Assembly: GCF_020921035.1 (NCBI RefSeq) | Contig: NC_063157.1 | Location: 2,790,001-2,854,000, forward strand | From: Rhodamnia argentea | Taxonomy: Eukaryota > Streptophyta > Magnoliopsida > Myrtales > Myrtaceae | Length of the DNA stretch: 64,000 nt | Direction of reading: 5' to 3' | Part shown: positions 33,842-47,600 of the stretch, piece by piece | How the letters are laid out: each line of letters starts with the position of its first letter | Numbering within the stretch: the first letter of the stretch is position 1 | Made by a program: the position numbers and the translations under genes | The notes under the pieces: generated by a model | Database searches by the model: none | The model's input: the letters and a program-made list of their open reading frames with translations, nothing else | What the model was told of the DNA's origin: nothing

Positions 33842-35083
33842 TCTACTTGCCATCTGCTACAGAAATACTCTACAGGGTGATAAAACTAATTTCGATTGCT
33901 TTCGGATGAGTAATCTTTTGCATCTCTTACTTCTCCGCCCTCAAATAACACAACTCTTGGCACGACCGAAACATATTATGCAGATTCATTTTTCATTACT
34001 CGGTTTTTGCGGCTCATATTCATTAGCTGGAACCTCGGACATGGAGCAGCTGTTGATATATCTTTGAAACGAAGTGGTCAATAAGTTCATCTGAGGATCT
34101 AAGTAGGTTCATGTGAAGGACCAGAAAAGAGTTGCTTTCAATTTGTTGGCCTGTGCCAAATTCCAAAATTTTCCCCCTGTTTTTTTCATGGTTGTGTCTG
34201 TTGATCAGTCTCAGCCCATGTTAATGGTCACATCTCCTGGATTATCTGTAATGCATATTCTGGAAAAGCTGGACACAATCCACAATTTCCCATCTTTCTC
34301 ACTGTATTTTGTTCTCTCTTGACCATTTATCCTCTTTGTAAAGTCTGTAAAATAGTAAGAATACTCAAATAATCTACTTGAAAGTTCTTCTTCAAGAGGG
34401 GAAAGGAGTAAAGAGAACAAATATCACATCAAATGGTTGGTATGGAGTACAGAGGATTGGATTAGAATTTTCTTATTGATGTCTTTGGGGCCTTAGGCAA
34501 TAAGCAATTCAAGCACATTGATGTGGATTAAGCACCCGCTCGATCGATCTTATGACTAACTCCAGATAATATCTTGTGGACTAATTTGTGCTAAAAATTC
34601 TGTATCGAAAATTCAAATTTACTTAAAAGTCTTGAACTGGGTTGGAAAAAATAGGTGGAAGTTGTTTTAGTATCTTGATTCCACCAATGTGAAAATTATA
34701 CCTGAAGACTTGGAATCAACTAATTAAAGTCACAATTTTTGGTTTGATCGTTGAAGAACTACTCAATCCGATCAATTTGTGCATTTTGCTCTTTATTTGA
34801 ATATGACTGTGCATGGGAGAAATAAGTGAGGAATCATCTTTTAGACTCTGACTCTCCCACTTCGGTCGTTGCTTTTCTTTTTATTGATTCTTGGAATTTA
34901 TGGCAGTAATTATCTAAGTTCCAACTAGAACAGGATAAATGGGGAAATTCAATTTCTCACATTTGACAACCAGAATGCTAGGCCTCTTGGTCAAACGAGT
35001 CTAATGCCAAAGGAAGTAACGATCAATTAGGCGGGATCTGATCCCTTTTTCTTTTACGGGTCTGAAGGAGGACTTGTTCTCTC
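33842..35083. other. Intergenic, nothing recognised
   Basis: The first few hundred bases are probably the 3' UTR of the DRO1-like gene. The rest is AT-rich with short frames and no motif that I can assign. Confidence 0.4.
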
Positions 35084-35375
35084 TTTTTTTGGTCGAAATA
35101 AGCATTTCATATACTAATTAAAATAGTTCTTACAATAAGCGACTAAAGAAGGGGGTCAAAACAGAGTAAGTGACAAAGAATTTTAGGGGAATTAACAAAC
35201 CAATTACTAGGGATAGAATCCAATCGATGTGCTCTAGAAACCCAATCGGCGACAGAATTTGCTGAATGGCTGCAATGGGCCAAAGTAATATTTCTGAATT
35301 GGGCCATAAGGGCCCGAATGTTCACCAAGCAACCCTCGGTGTGGGATTTATTTTCATCAAAATCGCACTACTCTT
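35084..35375 (-). mobile_element. 5'-truncated LINE fragment, RNase H-like end
   Basis: A minus-strand frame (open from about 35375, stop at 35143) reads ITLAHCSHSANSVADWVSRA and PSNWFVNSP, the C-terminal part of the RNase H-like domain found at the end of many plant LINE polyproteins (H..R/S.AN..AD). Downstream on the minus strand comes TTTCGACC followed by seven A, the LINE 3' end. No target duplication was identified. It sits about 750 bp upstream of the LSM1 start. Confidence 0.7.
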
Positions 35376-36121
35376 TCTTAAGAGGGGTTAAAATGTAAAA
35401 GAAAGCTAAACCTACGGGCCAAATGTAGAAAATCGCAAAACTTGCCATGTTATTCATAATTCCGAAAGTTTCTTCCCTCGCACTGTCGCACATTTCAGCA
35501 GCGCTCCATCAAAAAAATCGAGTCTTTCGTTAATCACTCGAACGCTGGTTTAGCTTCACTCGATAGGAGACCCTTTAAGCCCTAGATGATCAAACCGAGT
35601 CTTTCCCCTTCACGAGTGCCACTTTTGTTTCACTTTCTCACCCTCTTGGATTCTTGATCACCATCTCTCGTAAAAATCTCATCTTGGATCTGACTGCTTT
35701 TCGCTCACCTTCTAAAGTTCCCATCTTTTTGCCTGGCTTTGAAGCCTGATGAGAATTGGGGGTTTTCTGGATTAATTCGTTGAAGCGAGTTTCGGTCGAT
35801 CGATCCATATTGGGAAGTGGGAGACACTTGCAAGATCTGCTCTTGTTTTACTCCTGGTGTTGCTCTTAAATACGAGGAGAAGTGTCAGTTCACACTTTGA
35901 GAAACCAGCGGCTTGCATTCAATTGCTTATTGTGTTTGAAATTGGGTTTTTCTTCTGTGAATTGGATATTGTTCTTTAGCTGGTTGGTGAAGGCTTTGGC
36001 GTCTTGCGGCGGGGGATTAAAGAAGGGGAGTCGTAGCTGTCAATGCCATTTCTGGATTGGTATTTGGTGGATTTTGAGGTGATTCTGTTAGACTTGACGC
36101 GAAAGTCGAGGCTAATTATCG
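35376..36121 (+). promoter_or_regulatory. LSM1 promoter and leader region
   Basis: Sits between the LINE fragment and the LSM1 ATG. The 35580-35700 part is C/T-rich (CTTTCCCCTTCACG, TTTCACTTTCTCACCC), as in plant leaders. Its one short ORF (35882-36082) shows no family signature. Confidence 0.35.
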
Positions 36122-38626
36122 ATGTCGTGGGCAAGCCCTGAAGACATTTACTTGTCCACTTCTCTTGCCAGCTATCTTGACAGTAGGTTTTTCCCTTGGT
36201 TAATTTGGCATTTTCAGTAATTTTGCTATTGTTTAGTTTCTGACTTTGTTTATGCTGTTTGTTAAAAATTGCCGCTATTTACAAATGGCTTTGAGACTTT
36301 AATCTCTTGTGTTTGGTTCTGTATGATGGCAGCGCATATCTATGTCCAGGCTGTATAATGGTACATAGAGCAATGGTTTAGACCCATTGGGTTTTGAATG
36401 GGAGTTCTATCTCGGTTTATTGTGTGGTGCTATAGAGGCTTTAAAGGGAGAGTTAGTGACAATGCTGTACGTGTTTGCAATGGAGAATTAATTACAAATT
36501 TCCACTATTTTATGTTCAGTAGGTTGTGAGACTTTATGGTTAGTTGCTAACGGTTAAGGTGAAGATGTTGGCGCATGTGGTTATTCAGTCACGGATCCTT
36601 TTGATCTGATAATTCTGAAGAGGAGATGATGAGGTCATTCGTGCGGCTACTCATTTTTCTGACCCTAGTTGATATGTATGACTGCCTTTGCCTATACTGA
36701 TCTGATTATTTCTTTGCCGAGTCGAGAGAAGAGCTAGCATTTTGGTACTTTAGAAGAAGTCGAAGTTAAGTCTGATAAGACTCAACAAAATGCAGCATTT
36801 GGTAAAGGATGAATGTACTGCTGCGGACCTTAATTCCTCGTCATTATAGTCAGCTGCAAAATCTTCCTCCTGCGAAAATATTAAGCTTTGCAAGTCGGGT
36901 TAATTAATATCAAGTCACGATGTGTCTGTGGAGAAGTATGAACTGACAGAGGTTTGATGAGGCATGAAACTGCCATAGTAATCCTCAGGTTATCAATGGT
37001 TTTTGTTTATAACCGGTATGAATTGCTTTGGATAGAGCCTCTCGCTTAATGTGTCTGGCTTAAATACCCAGTTGAGAGAGCTAATCTAGAGAAAGAGTAA
37101 TATACTGAAGAAGTATTGTCTTTGAAGGGATAGTAGGCTTCCTGATGATTCATTATACAATTACTTCTATTTGGATTTTTGAGGCAATGGCAGATGTCTA
37201 TGGGGTTCCATCAATTGAAAACTCCCAATATTGCAATGTGTGCAATTTAGTTTTGATGGTAAATATGTTTAACTGCTGTATTGCAGAAGGTTGCCTAGCC
37301 TAATTTTCAAGTCAGTTTTTTTTTTGTGATGCTTGCTTTGTATTGTTTTTCTCACTTTTGTTGATTGACGGCGAAACATGTCGGTCTACTCACGGGATAC
37401 AAATGAAAATGACTTTGTCTGTTTGTGGCACCATGTTAGATTCTTCCGTGCAAATGATATACTGCTTTACAGGGAAGCTTCTCGTGCTGCTGCGAGATGG
37501 TCGAAAGCTGTTGGGTGTACTTCGTTCGTTTGATCAATTTGGTACAACCCTTTGGCTTGTTGTCCTTGGTCCCTGCATAAGTATGTGCTTCAATAGCAAA
37601 GTCCTTTACTCTAAATTCTGCTATCACTCTTTTTCTGCAGCAAATGCTGTTCTAGAGGGCGCTTGTGAAAGAGCTATTGTTGGTGACCTGTACTGTGACA
37701 TCCCTTTAGGTCTTTATGTAATTCGTGGGGAGAATGTAGTTTTAATCGGTGAACTGGTAGGAAAACTCATTGTCCTTTGTTAATTTCCAAATATAGTATT
37801 TATTCTCTATAGTTCCGTCATATATGCATCTCTTGTATCAGGACGTCGAAAAAGAGGAACTTCCCTCGCATATGAGACGGGTTTCAACAGAGGAAATTAG
37901 AAGGGTATGTGCACTAATAAATTATTGAATGTGGGCTATCCTAGTCTCCCACAAAATGACACTTTCCCCAAGTGTTTGATCATATCTACGATAGTTGTTT
38001 TAACATTTGTGTTGTTTCCATATTTATCGATTTCGGCAAATAGTTGTGGATACATTGCAAGATGTCCATGATTTGAAGGCTCTAGCAGGAAATAGTTAAT
38101 GCTAATAATTTGATGGTATTCTTCGGTTAATATCTGGATGAGTGTTCTGAGATTTATCTGTTTTATATCATAGATCTTGGTCATGTATTCTCTTCCACTC
38201 GCTTCGACGTGTAAACTCAGTGAGTCAGACTATTGGGCCACTTTAAAGTATTTCGAAGGAAATTATTCATCATTTGTACACTTCCAGCTGCACACTTTTG
38301 CACTTCCAGTTTCTTGTCAATGACTTTAGTTGGAATGAAACAAAAGCAAAGACTTCAGAAGCCATTTCTAATCTAGCAGTTAATGGAGAAATGATTTCAT
38401 ATAATGTTCCTATGTCAACATAACTCGTTTCTGCATCAGCACATTCTTAATCTAGTTGTATTATAAGGAAGTGCTAGATTCCATAAATTGATTTTGCCAA
38501 GAAGATTTTTTTCTTAGCTCTTTCACTTTAAGTTTGATGATGGTGCAGGCGCAGAAGGCAGAAAGGGAGGCTTCAGACCTTAAAGGTACCATGAGGAAAC
38601 GAATGGAGTTCTTGGATCTGGATTAA
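36122..38626 (+). CDS. LSM1: LSM1, Sm-like subunit of the cytoplasmic LSM1-7 complex
   Basis: Five exons: 36122-36182, 37473-37541, 37641-37756, 37842-37904, 38549-38626; 128 residues, exactly the family length. It begins MSWASPEDIYLSTSLASYLD. Sm motif 1 follows (KLLVLLRDGRKLLGVLRSFD), then ANAVLEGACERAIVGDLYCD and Sm motif 2 (YVIRGENVVLIGEL). The charged tail ends in KGTMRKRMEFLDLD, the usual LSM1 C terminus. Family knowledge: in the LSM1-7 ring with PAT1 it binds the 3' ends of deadenylated mRNAs in P-bodies and promotes decapping. All splice sites are GT-AG and every phase agrees. Intron 1 is about 1.3 kb. Convergent with the receptor kinase gene. Confidence 0.95.
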
Positions 38627-39737
38627 TCTCTTTCGATCATATTGTTTATTTCTCGAGGGATCGAAGCCATGTCTGCAAATATTAGCGCGGTGGTGTTTTG
38701 GTGTTGCAAGGGGTTTTGTATCAATTTCCTATCGATCATTGACCTTCCATAGTCAGATTCTTAGCAGGGTGGTTCATTTTCCTTTTGTATTAGTAGCATG
38801 TAAGCTGAAATTGGGTCTTCATGGTAACGCTTAAGATTCTCTGGAATTAGCATGGTGTCTGCACTTTGGAACACTGGACTTCAGCATCGTACTACGGATA
38901 ATCTGTCATGGAATTCATCATCTTCTGTGTTTCCCAGCCCAACGGTTGTCATGAAATTAGTCATTAGACGGTGGTTTAGGCAAGGCCACAACCTCCTTAG
39001 CCGTTACTTCGGCAAAACTTCAACTATGTTCGATGTTGCGAGATATGAACGTGATTGACATATGTCAAGGTTTTCTGCATTCGACGAGCCATTCTCAAAC
39101 GTCATGCTATTGGTCCTGTGAAGTAGCCGAGTTGTTTCTTGCCAACCTTAACAATTGGGGTATCATTTGGAAGTTAAATTTCACATCTTGGCAGAAGTAT
39201 CTACGTTCTGGAAATTGGGACCATAAGCAGAGAAGAAGCAAAAAGGGTCAGTTCCAGATACGAGGGTTGGACAACGTAGATGATTTAGATTGGATATGTT
39301 GCTTGTTTGTTTTGCCGTTAGATGGTTAACCTCGGTAGATCGAAAGCAAAGAAGAACAGAAAAAAGAACAACCTGTTCGACGTGATGGTAAATAATCGGA
39401 ACGCAGGCCAAAGAGAAAAGCATGTACAGAATACTTACAGTTTAATTGCTCTAACTACATTGGCTTGATATGTGCTTTAAATTTTCTTTCTTCTCATCTC
39501 CTTCACTTGTTTGCACCTTCTCTGTTGCACAAAGTATACACACACTGGTGCACCAGATGGCTCTCTAGATGTCAGTACCATCCTTCTCTTTGAATTCGCC
39601 ACGCATTGCCACTTAATGTCTAAGGACTCTAATCACGATACACCGAATGTAAAACTATTGCCATCTCGACGCCCTGACCGGTCTTTGAAACTATTTGATC
39701 CGGTTCTCCTTCCCAAGCTTGCACTGCAGCCTTCTCA
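38627..39737. other. Intergenic between convergent LSM1 and receptor kinase
   Basis: Holds the 3' UTRs of both genes. The short frames here are not supported. Confidence 0.4.
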
Positions 39738-41871
39738 TTAACTTAAGACATGGACCGGTGGCGGGACGTCTATCGTCCTGGACTCCGCACCTTCCTCCAT
39801 CTGTATCTCCTCAATTCTCCTAATGGCTTCTCTCATGTCTAATCTCTGCTCTGGATTAGTTTCTGTGCAAGCTTTGCCAATATGGAGAAGCTTTTCCATC
39901 TCGGGGAACGAATTGGTTGAGTTTACAATCTCGGGATCGAACAGTTTGGCTTCTCTGCCGTCGGAAATCGCTGATCTCACCCATTCGATGACATCGGTTC
40001 CACCTTTCCCATTAGTGAGGTACTGGGAAGGGAATTTCCCAGTGAGCATCTCAAGGATTACCACTCCAAGACAGTAAACGTCACATTTAGGCGATATTCC
40101 ACCGAACTGCGCAGCTTCAGGTGCCTTGAACGCGAATAGGGCATGTGAGACATGGGATGTGCCAAGTAATGAGCTGAACCCGTAGTCTGCCAGTAGCGGC
40201 TCATATTCCGAATTTAGAAGAATATTGCTTGATTTAAGGTTACCATGCGGCAAGCCGGAAGTACTAAGTTCATCGTGCAGAAAGCCAATCCCTTTGGCTA
40301 TTCCTTTGATGATCTTTAGGCGCACCGGCCAATTCAGATCTCCGTGAGAAGGTCCACGATCACCTGAAACGTTTGATCCATCAATCAAATTTGTCAAGAC
40401 TAACTTGCCACAAAGAAGGAATTACAGAAGCAATCACCAGAAAACAGAACAAGAAAGATCCAGAAGCAGAAAAACTTTCTGAGTTCATACCATGTAAAAG
40501 ATAGAGCAGACTTCCTTTGGGAACATATTCACAAACCAATAGCTTCTCATCCTTCCGGTAATGGTAAGCCAAAGGGGTCAAAATGTTGGGGTGCTTTAGC
40601 CTTCCTAGCTTCCTCATCTCTGCATCAAACTCGTCCATACTCTTCCCGCCGCCTGCCGTTTCTCTTATTCTCTTCACCACGACCGTGACCCCGTTAGCCA
40701 TCACGGCCTTGTATGATGATCCGAACCCTCCGTTCCCCAACACTTCGGCCGCCGCTCTCATCAAATCTCCCATCCCGAAGGCGCCCTTCTCATTGCTTAA
40801 CAGAACCAGTTCCAAGGCAGTCGAACCTTTGGCAGGATTAGGGGCAGGGCTGTTACAGCTCGAGCCCGTCCCTTTGCGACTTAATTGCGCTTCCTTTTTC
40901 TCAGTTCCAAGAACGACATTCTGAATCGAGTCATTAACATTTTCCTTCCCGAGCACATTGAAGTCGTGTTGGACCTTCGCTCGTCTTCTTGTTCTGATTA
41001 TCAAGCAAATGACCATAGTCAGAAGCACCACTCCTAGCGCAATTAAAACGATGATGATCTCTCTCTGGCCGTCTGCTGAACCATCGTGCTGATCATTACC
41101 TGAAACACGATCGCCCCTCGGTCCTCCAGCGCTAGTTGTATCTGTTGCCGCAGGCGGCTGCTCAACTGCCTTTGGACACTCTTTACCCAACTTTTCCCCG
41201 CAGAGGCCGGAATTTCCAGCGAACGAACTCACGTCAAACTTCGATAGGCTTGGAGGAATTTTCCCTTCTAACTGATTGTTCGACAAATCGAGCGACACCA
41301 ACGCTGGTGCATCCAAAGAGGGAATAGCGCCACCGAATTCGTTGTCTTCGAGGTGTAATTCCAGGAGATGGGTTAGGCGGGCCACAGACGACGGGATTTC
41401 CCCAGTGAACTTATTGTTAGAAAGCCACAATTTCTTCAGAGACCCCATGTTGGAGAAATAGTCTGCCGGGATCTCACCTGAGAATTGATTTCCAGAAATG
41501 TAAATGGCCTTGAGGGCGCCGAGACGGTTGAACTCTGGAATCGAACCTGAAAAGGAGTTGTTCACAAAGCTAATAGATCTCAGGCCTGCGATTTCAGTCA
41601 TTGCATCGACATCAATCTTCCCTGACAGACTCATCTTCCCGAGCCGCAGGCCCGTGACTATCCCGTTATAGCAAACGACTCCGACCCAAGAGTCCTCGTT
41701 GCCGCAAGGATCCGAACTAGGCACCCAAGATTCCAGAGCTTCAGAATTTGCGAACGACCTCTTCAGCTTGAGCAGCGCCTCGGATTGCGACACAGAACGT
41801 GTCATCGGAGACAGGATCAGGACGATGGACAGGACGACCAGGGACCACCCGAGAAGGCGTGCAGCGACCAT
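39738..41871 (-). CDS. LRR receptor-like kinase, pollen receptor kinase (PRK) type
   Basis: Two exons, 41871-40491 and 40363-39738, joined in phase at HG|DRGPS; 668 residues. Order: signal peptide (1-26), LRR N-cap with DPCGNEDSWVGVVC (54-67), about five or six LRRs (95-215), cysteine pair GLCGEKLGKEC, transmembrane helix at about 271-293, basic stop-transfer RTRRRAKV, then a kinase domain from about 365. The glycine loop is LGNGGFGSSYKA and the VAVK lysine is Lys400. The catalytic loop reads HGNLKSSN (500-507) in place of HRDLKxxN, and the DFG position is DYG (520-522), so catalysis is probably weak or absent, as in many LRR-III/PRK proteins. The LAYHYRKDEKLLVCEY and HGDRGPS blocks match pollen receptor-like kinases, which control polarised pollen tube growth with RopGEFs. 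Confidence 0.9.
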
Positions 41872-44647
41872 TGTTCAGCCGGAGAAACGACCCCTCAGGA
41901 CAGGTTTAGCCGTCGCAGTTTTGTGCGGTACTCGTCCCCTGGTTTCTCGTTGCTTCATGACTTGTCACGCAATCTTTCTTGGGCGCAATGCAGGAACGCT
42001 TATCCGGATTGACAGCAAAGCGAAAGAGAGAGAAAGGGGAAATCTGTTATGAAACGGTCAACTAGAAAGGTCCGTTCTTTGCCAATTCTGGGACTCTGTT
42101 TTCATGGCGGAGATTTAAAAGGCCTAAACTGCACACATTCACGAACTGAACACGTTCATTCTTGTTTGCCCTTTTGATGGTGGTCAGTGCATCTGGAGAA
42201 ACCAGAAAGATACGAATTTTGCACTTTGCTACTTAATTGTGACCCAACTCTGCATAATTACCCATGTCGTCAACAATGCCGGGGGTGGGGCGGTCGCACC
42301 GACTGGGAGAATGCCCAAACGCCGAGCCTATAGGTCGACGTTCGTCTTTGTCTCGGATCGGAGTCGCCGTGGATTCAGTTATTTCGGCTGTTCGGCGTAA
42401 TTAGTTTAGACCGGTAGTGTGATCAAAAGAATAGAGTCTGCCACGATGAGGGAAGTGGCATAATTATGTTAACCGAATTCAAGACTTTCATTAAGTTTCA
42501 CTTACTTCGTAACTTCCGTACGGTGCTCACTTCACGATTGTAGGTAGTCATTTACCAGCTTGTTTCAAACCTAGGTAGAACACGATTAATCAACATCCTT
42601 TTGAGAGTAGATTACACTTGAAGTTACAAAAACGAAAAATAAATTGAATTGGAGTCGAATTTTTTTAACACGGTTGAAGGATTAAACAAAATCTCTAGTC
42701 TGATCGATAGAATTTTCGTATAACTGCTAGTCCGAATCATGTACGACCCTTTTTAAATTAAAAATAAAGAAGAAAATCATAGATATTTTAGTAGTGAAAA
42801 AATGACATCCGTCTCTTTATAGTGAATTAAATTTTATGCGCCCCTAATCAAAATTGGCCATCAACTTAAAACCATGCTAATGAAGGTTCTAGAAACAAAC
42901 GAAACCTGTAATTTGATTCCTAATCCTCCAAATTAGGCATAGTTACATTTTTTTTTAATAATTGAATCCAATGTACGAATTTCTTAAAATGCCAAACATA
43001 ATAGATTGGTTTTGTCACTCTCCATTAGTTCTTCGACCATTTTTATTGCAAATGTAGCTCTTGTTTCAATTTAAATAATTCCTATCACTAAGATATGGAT
43101 TTGAACTTACACATAAAAATTTGATAATGTCTATTAAGAAAGAAATATAAAATGGGCAAAAAAAAAAAAGCAGAAAAGAAAATGACTATTCTACATATTA
43201 ACTTGCTTACGTGTCATTCTCTGGTTGGCCTAACGGGATACGGGCAACAACCATTTTGGTTCTCTGATTCTATTCCCCGAAACAGAATAAGATGAGAATC
43301 CTATTCGGTAATGTAAATGATTCAGATTCTGTTCCCAGAATCGGTTTTAGAAAATCAGAATCGGTTTTAGAACAAAAATAAATACAAAAAAAAGGTTGGT
43401 TCTAGAAAAAAGAATCACTTTTGAGAATCACAAAACAGAATGAAGTTACTTTTCCCTCAACCTAAAACAAAACAACGAGGTCTAGTTTAAAAAAAAAAGA
43501 TAATAAAAAAAAATATTTTTTTAAAAAAAATTGGAAATTTTCTAAAAAATAAAATAAAATTTAGAAAATCCCTAAAAATAGAAGAAGATTAGATTATGCT
43601 AGTTTGACCTCATTTTCATAAATTTGGGCATAAATTTTCTAGATTTTATGGATTTTGTTCTTTTTTAGAAAAATCATTAGCACCTTTGAAATTAAACCCG
43701 AACCACATTTGTCTAATCCCTAGGGATTCGTTAGGGTTTTATGATGGGATTCACCAATGTCATGAGTCCTTGATTGTGCACTTGATTTCAATGATTGTGA
43801 TTTGCGTAGGTTTTATACTTTAGACTTAGTCTAGTTTTAGAAAATTCTGGAAAAGACAAAATAACTAATATGAACACTTAGCAACCTCTCGTTCTTAAGT
43901 TTTGGATGAATTAAGACTAAGATTTGATTTCCTTGAACCAAAAACGCACATCCTTGTTTCGCATTTTCCTTGCGAGAACGAGGGTGTCGCTCATGTTGGT
44001 TATCCGCTCGCTCAAAAGAGTTGTATGAAATCTCACAATAAATGGCGAAAATGACTTGTGATGATTCATGATATTTTTTTTTACATTTCAACATGCAATA
44101 TTTTATTATATAAGAGAATAAATATGAATTAATCTTCGATTAATTCGAAATGTAAGATGAAATTTCACAAAGTAACTATATAATTATTTGACTTAAATGA
44201 CAAAAATTGAAAAAAAAAAATTATTCCGGGGAACAGAAATTATGTGCATTTACTAAACACATTTCTGTTCCAAGAACAAAACTTTTATATAGTTACCATA
44301 TGCGTTCTGATTCCCTAAAACTTATCCGGGAAACGGAATCGGAAAAAGTCATTTTAATCAAAATCACTTCTTCGGATCAGAATAGTTGCCTAAGTAAACT
44401 GAGCCCCAACTTTAATATAATTAAATTTTATCACTTAATCTATTCTTCATAAAAAATGAGATGGATATTAATTTTCTAAGATTTTCATAAATTGGAAAAT
44501 AGAATTTAATTTCCCCGACTTGACACGCGAGGAGCGAAGACCACCCAAACCGAACCAAAACGAACCCTAACGCTCGATTTTCTCGGGAAAAAAGAGGGAA
44601 AAAGGAGAAGCTCAACCCTCAATTTTGACGGGAAAATCTGCGGGAAA
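41872..44647. other. Divergent intergenic region between the kinase and UBP1
   Basis: The first few hundred bases are the kinase upstream region, and the last about 150 bp are the UBP1 leader. Between them, 43230-44420 looks like a non-autonomous transposon: repeated CAGAATCGGTTTTAGAA at 43337-43372, and GGAACAGAA/CTGTTCC motifs at both sides. Clean terminal repeats were not resolved. No gene is accepted. Confidence 0.4.
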
Positions 44648-47600
44648 ATGCAGCATCACCGGCTGAAGCAGCAGCAGCAGCAGCAAGCCTTGATGCAGCA
44701 AGCTCTTCTCCAGCAGCAGTCGCTCTATCACCCTGGCCTCTTGGCTCCTCCTCAGGTTTCTCGCATTTCGTCTCGTCGCATAGTTAATGTATTTGCTCGG
44801 AGCTTGCGAGACGTGAAATTTTGATCGTTGATGGATGCGCTTATGACCTCCGAATTCGTGATTACGATGATTCCGGTGTTCGGGGTTTTGATCCGAGTAA
44901 GATGATGTAGTGTGAACAGTTGATCACAACCCGATATTGTGTTCTTGTGGGGTCGGATTGTGTTGTTAGACGAGGGATTTTAGGTCGCAGGAAGTGGGTT
45001 GTTTATTTTGTTTTTGCAGCTAGGGTCCTGCAGTTCTTGTCCTTGTGTTGTGTAGCTGCGACTTCTTTGTTAGATATTGTGGAGACATCTTTTGAAGTAT
45101 GTTAGTTATCAGAAAGAAGGTGGAAATGAGATGCGGCTTCTTGTCTTTCATTCTTCAGTTTCATATATCGGAAAACAAATGATCTGTGCAGCTTGTAAAT
45201 TCGCCCATCGCCACCCACTGGGTACTGATTCTAGTGCGAGTAGCTGTTGTTGTTGGCCTTTTCTTTTATCAGAAAATTATTCCATTTTGGGTTGTTTTTA
45301 CTGGAGCAATGGTTGGATAAGTCTAAGAACAGCACTAGATCACGCTAGACATGATGGAAGAACACAGCCTTAAGCGATTAAAATTGAAAAGTATGCTGCG
45401 GGTCCAAACATGATCTTTGACCCTTTTGAAAGACATTCAATTGCTCAACGTGAAAATTTATTGATTTTTCAGCTTCAGCTAATGGGATGGTCAATAAATT
45501 GCTCTAATTCCGTTGTGATACTAGGAAGAACTGAGAGAAAATTACCACTTATATTACAACTTACAAGCTTCTATCTGGTAAAGGTCAACGGCTACTTGAC
45601 CGTAGAATCTTCCTTTCATAGTCTTTTCCAAGACTGGGCACTTCTACAGCTACTGTAAGAACGCCGCCATGTCATTTGACCTTTCTTTGGCTGTGTAAGC
45701 TTATTTATCCTCCATCAATCCACTTCATGAGGGATGGGGTGAATATCTTGAGTTGATGGACTTACGGTGGTATGCTTACACTGCAGCTCGTTTACCTTAC
45801 ATCCTAAAGGAGAGAACAGAGAAGCTCTCTACAAACGGTTTAAATGGAACTAAAGGAATGTAAGAAGGAAAATAAAAGAATATTCTTTTTCTCCAAGACA
45901 TTTGCTCTGCGGAATTTTTTGAATTTCCATATAATCTCTGTGAATAATCCTTAAGCATGATATGGACTTAATTTCTTTTATGTTCATCTGTCTTCCTATA
46001 CTTCTGTTAAGCACATGGCTGTTGTTTGTGTAGGGTTGCTTTAGATAGGGTTTATGAGAAACTTTTGATGACTAGTCAAGCAAAAGGAAAAGGACTTATT
46101 GAGGAGATGGAAAAATTATGGGTCATGGGGGAATGATTCAAAGATTAGGATGGTGAATTATGCGGTGAGGCCTGTGGCATCTTGGAATTTTTGGAATCTG
46201 GCTATTAGTGAGCATGAGCAAGGTAAAAAGCTAGCAAAAGAGGAAACTTGGTTTGGGGGATTGGGGCTTGTGGCAGGAATAAGATTGGATCACGGCAAAG
46301 ATGGTGATGATGGGCCAGAATTATATTTGTTCAGAAATTACTTGTAATACTGTATTGACAAGACTTGACAAGTTCACGTATAGATGTTGAAATGTGCAAG
46401 CATAATAAATTGCTATTATGTGGCAAGGCATGGCATGGCTTGGAGGAGCAACCAGTTCAAATGTTGGAATATTAAGTATTTGAGGTCGTCATTATGTAAG
46501 AAGATGTGAAAATAAGGAATAATTTCATAGAATACATCCTCTAGAATGATAATTGGTTGAGGACTTTGTTTTATTCCATGTCTAGTGTATTTAGTTGGAA
46601 TATTTGATCTTTCTCTGTCCCTGGAAACTTTCAGATTATCCGTTTTGTGAAGCTCCTGCTGGGTGCTGAGTCATTCTTTCTTGAGAATTTTGATCAATGC
46701 TCAAGCTACGCATTAATGAATATCCTGACTAGATCACAGAAGTTTTTGTTGGGACTTGATGTTAGAAGCTGGTTGTTACAGCTTACTATTATCGCTTAAT
46801 GGTGTAATTTGGTTTGTATATCATGAATTCTTTGGTGGCTGTTTGTTGGACTCTCTTTGTTAAATCTTCTTTCTGATCTTGTCTTGCCCATTATGGATAA
46901 TTTTTTGCTCATATCTTGGTTCATCTTTGCCTGCTTAATGGATATTAGTATGATATCTCTTTGTCTTTGGTTTCGATACTCTCAAACAAAGCAACATTCT
47001 TTGTTCTTTCTTTTGAAGTTCCTTTTCCCCCTATTGTTCTGCAGATAGAACCAATTGCAAGTGGAAATCTGCCTCCTGGTTTTGATCCAAGTACTTGCCG
47101 CAGTGTGTGAGTCTTTGTCAAGTCTTTCCTCGATACTATTATTTCCATTTCTCTGTTTCAACCGCCTGTTTGTCGGTTTATCATGTTTCTTGGGTTACCT
47201 TAAATTGAGGCTATGTAAGGCTCAGATTTGTGCTGTGGTAATTGTCGTATGTTCGTATGTTTTAAAATCTTCTGACTTTAACACTTTTGCTTGAAGATGC
47301 ACTGCAATATTTCATATGGGTTTTCTCTCATCTTTGTTTTAACTTAACTCGGACACTAGGAGTTCATTTTTTCGTTTTCAAATTCTCGAGTTAGAAACTT
47401 AGTGTTCTTGGTATTCGTCGTATACTGCAGCTATGTGGGCAACATTCATACTCAGGTGACAGAGCCACTTCTTCAAGAGGTTTTTGCTGGTACAGGTCCT
47501 GTTGAAGGCTGCAAACTTATTAGAAAGGAGAAGGTATAGGTTTCGATTTGAAAGTTAGATATACTATCTGTATTTCGGTTTTGGTGAAATTGCCGAAGCA

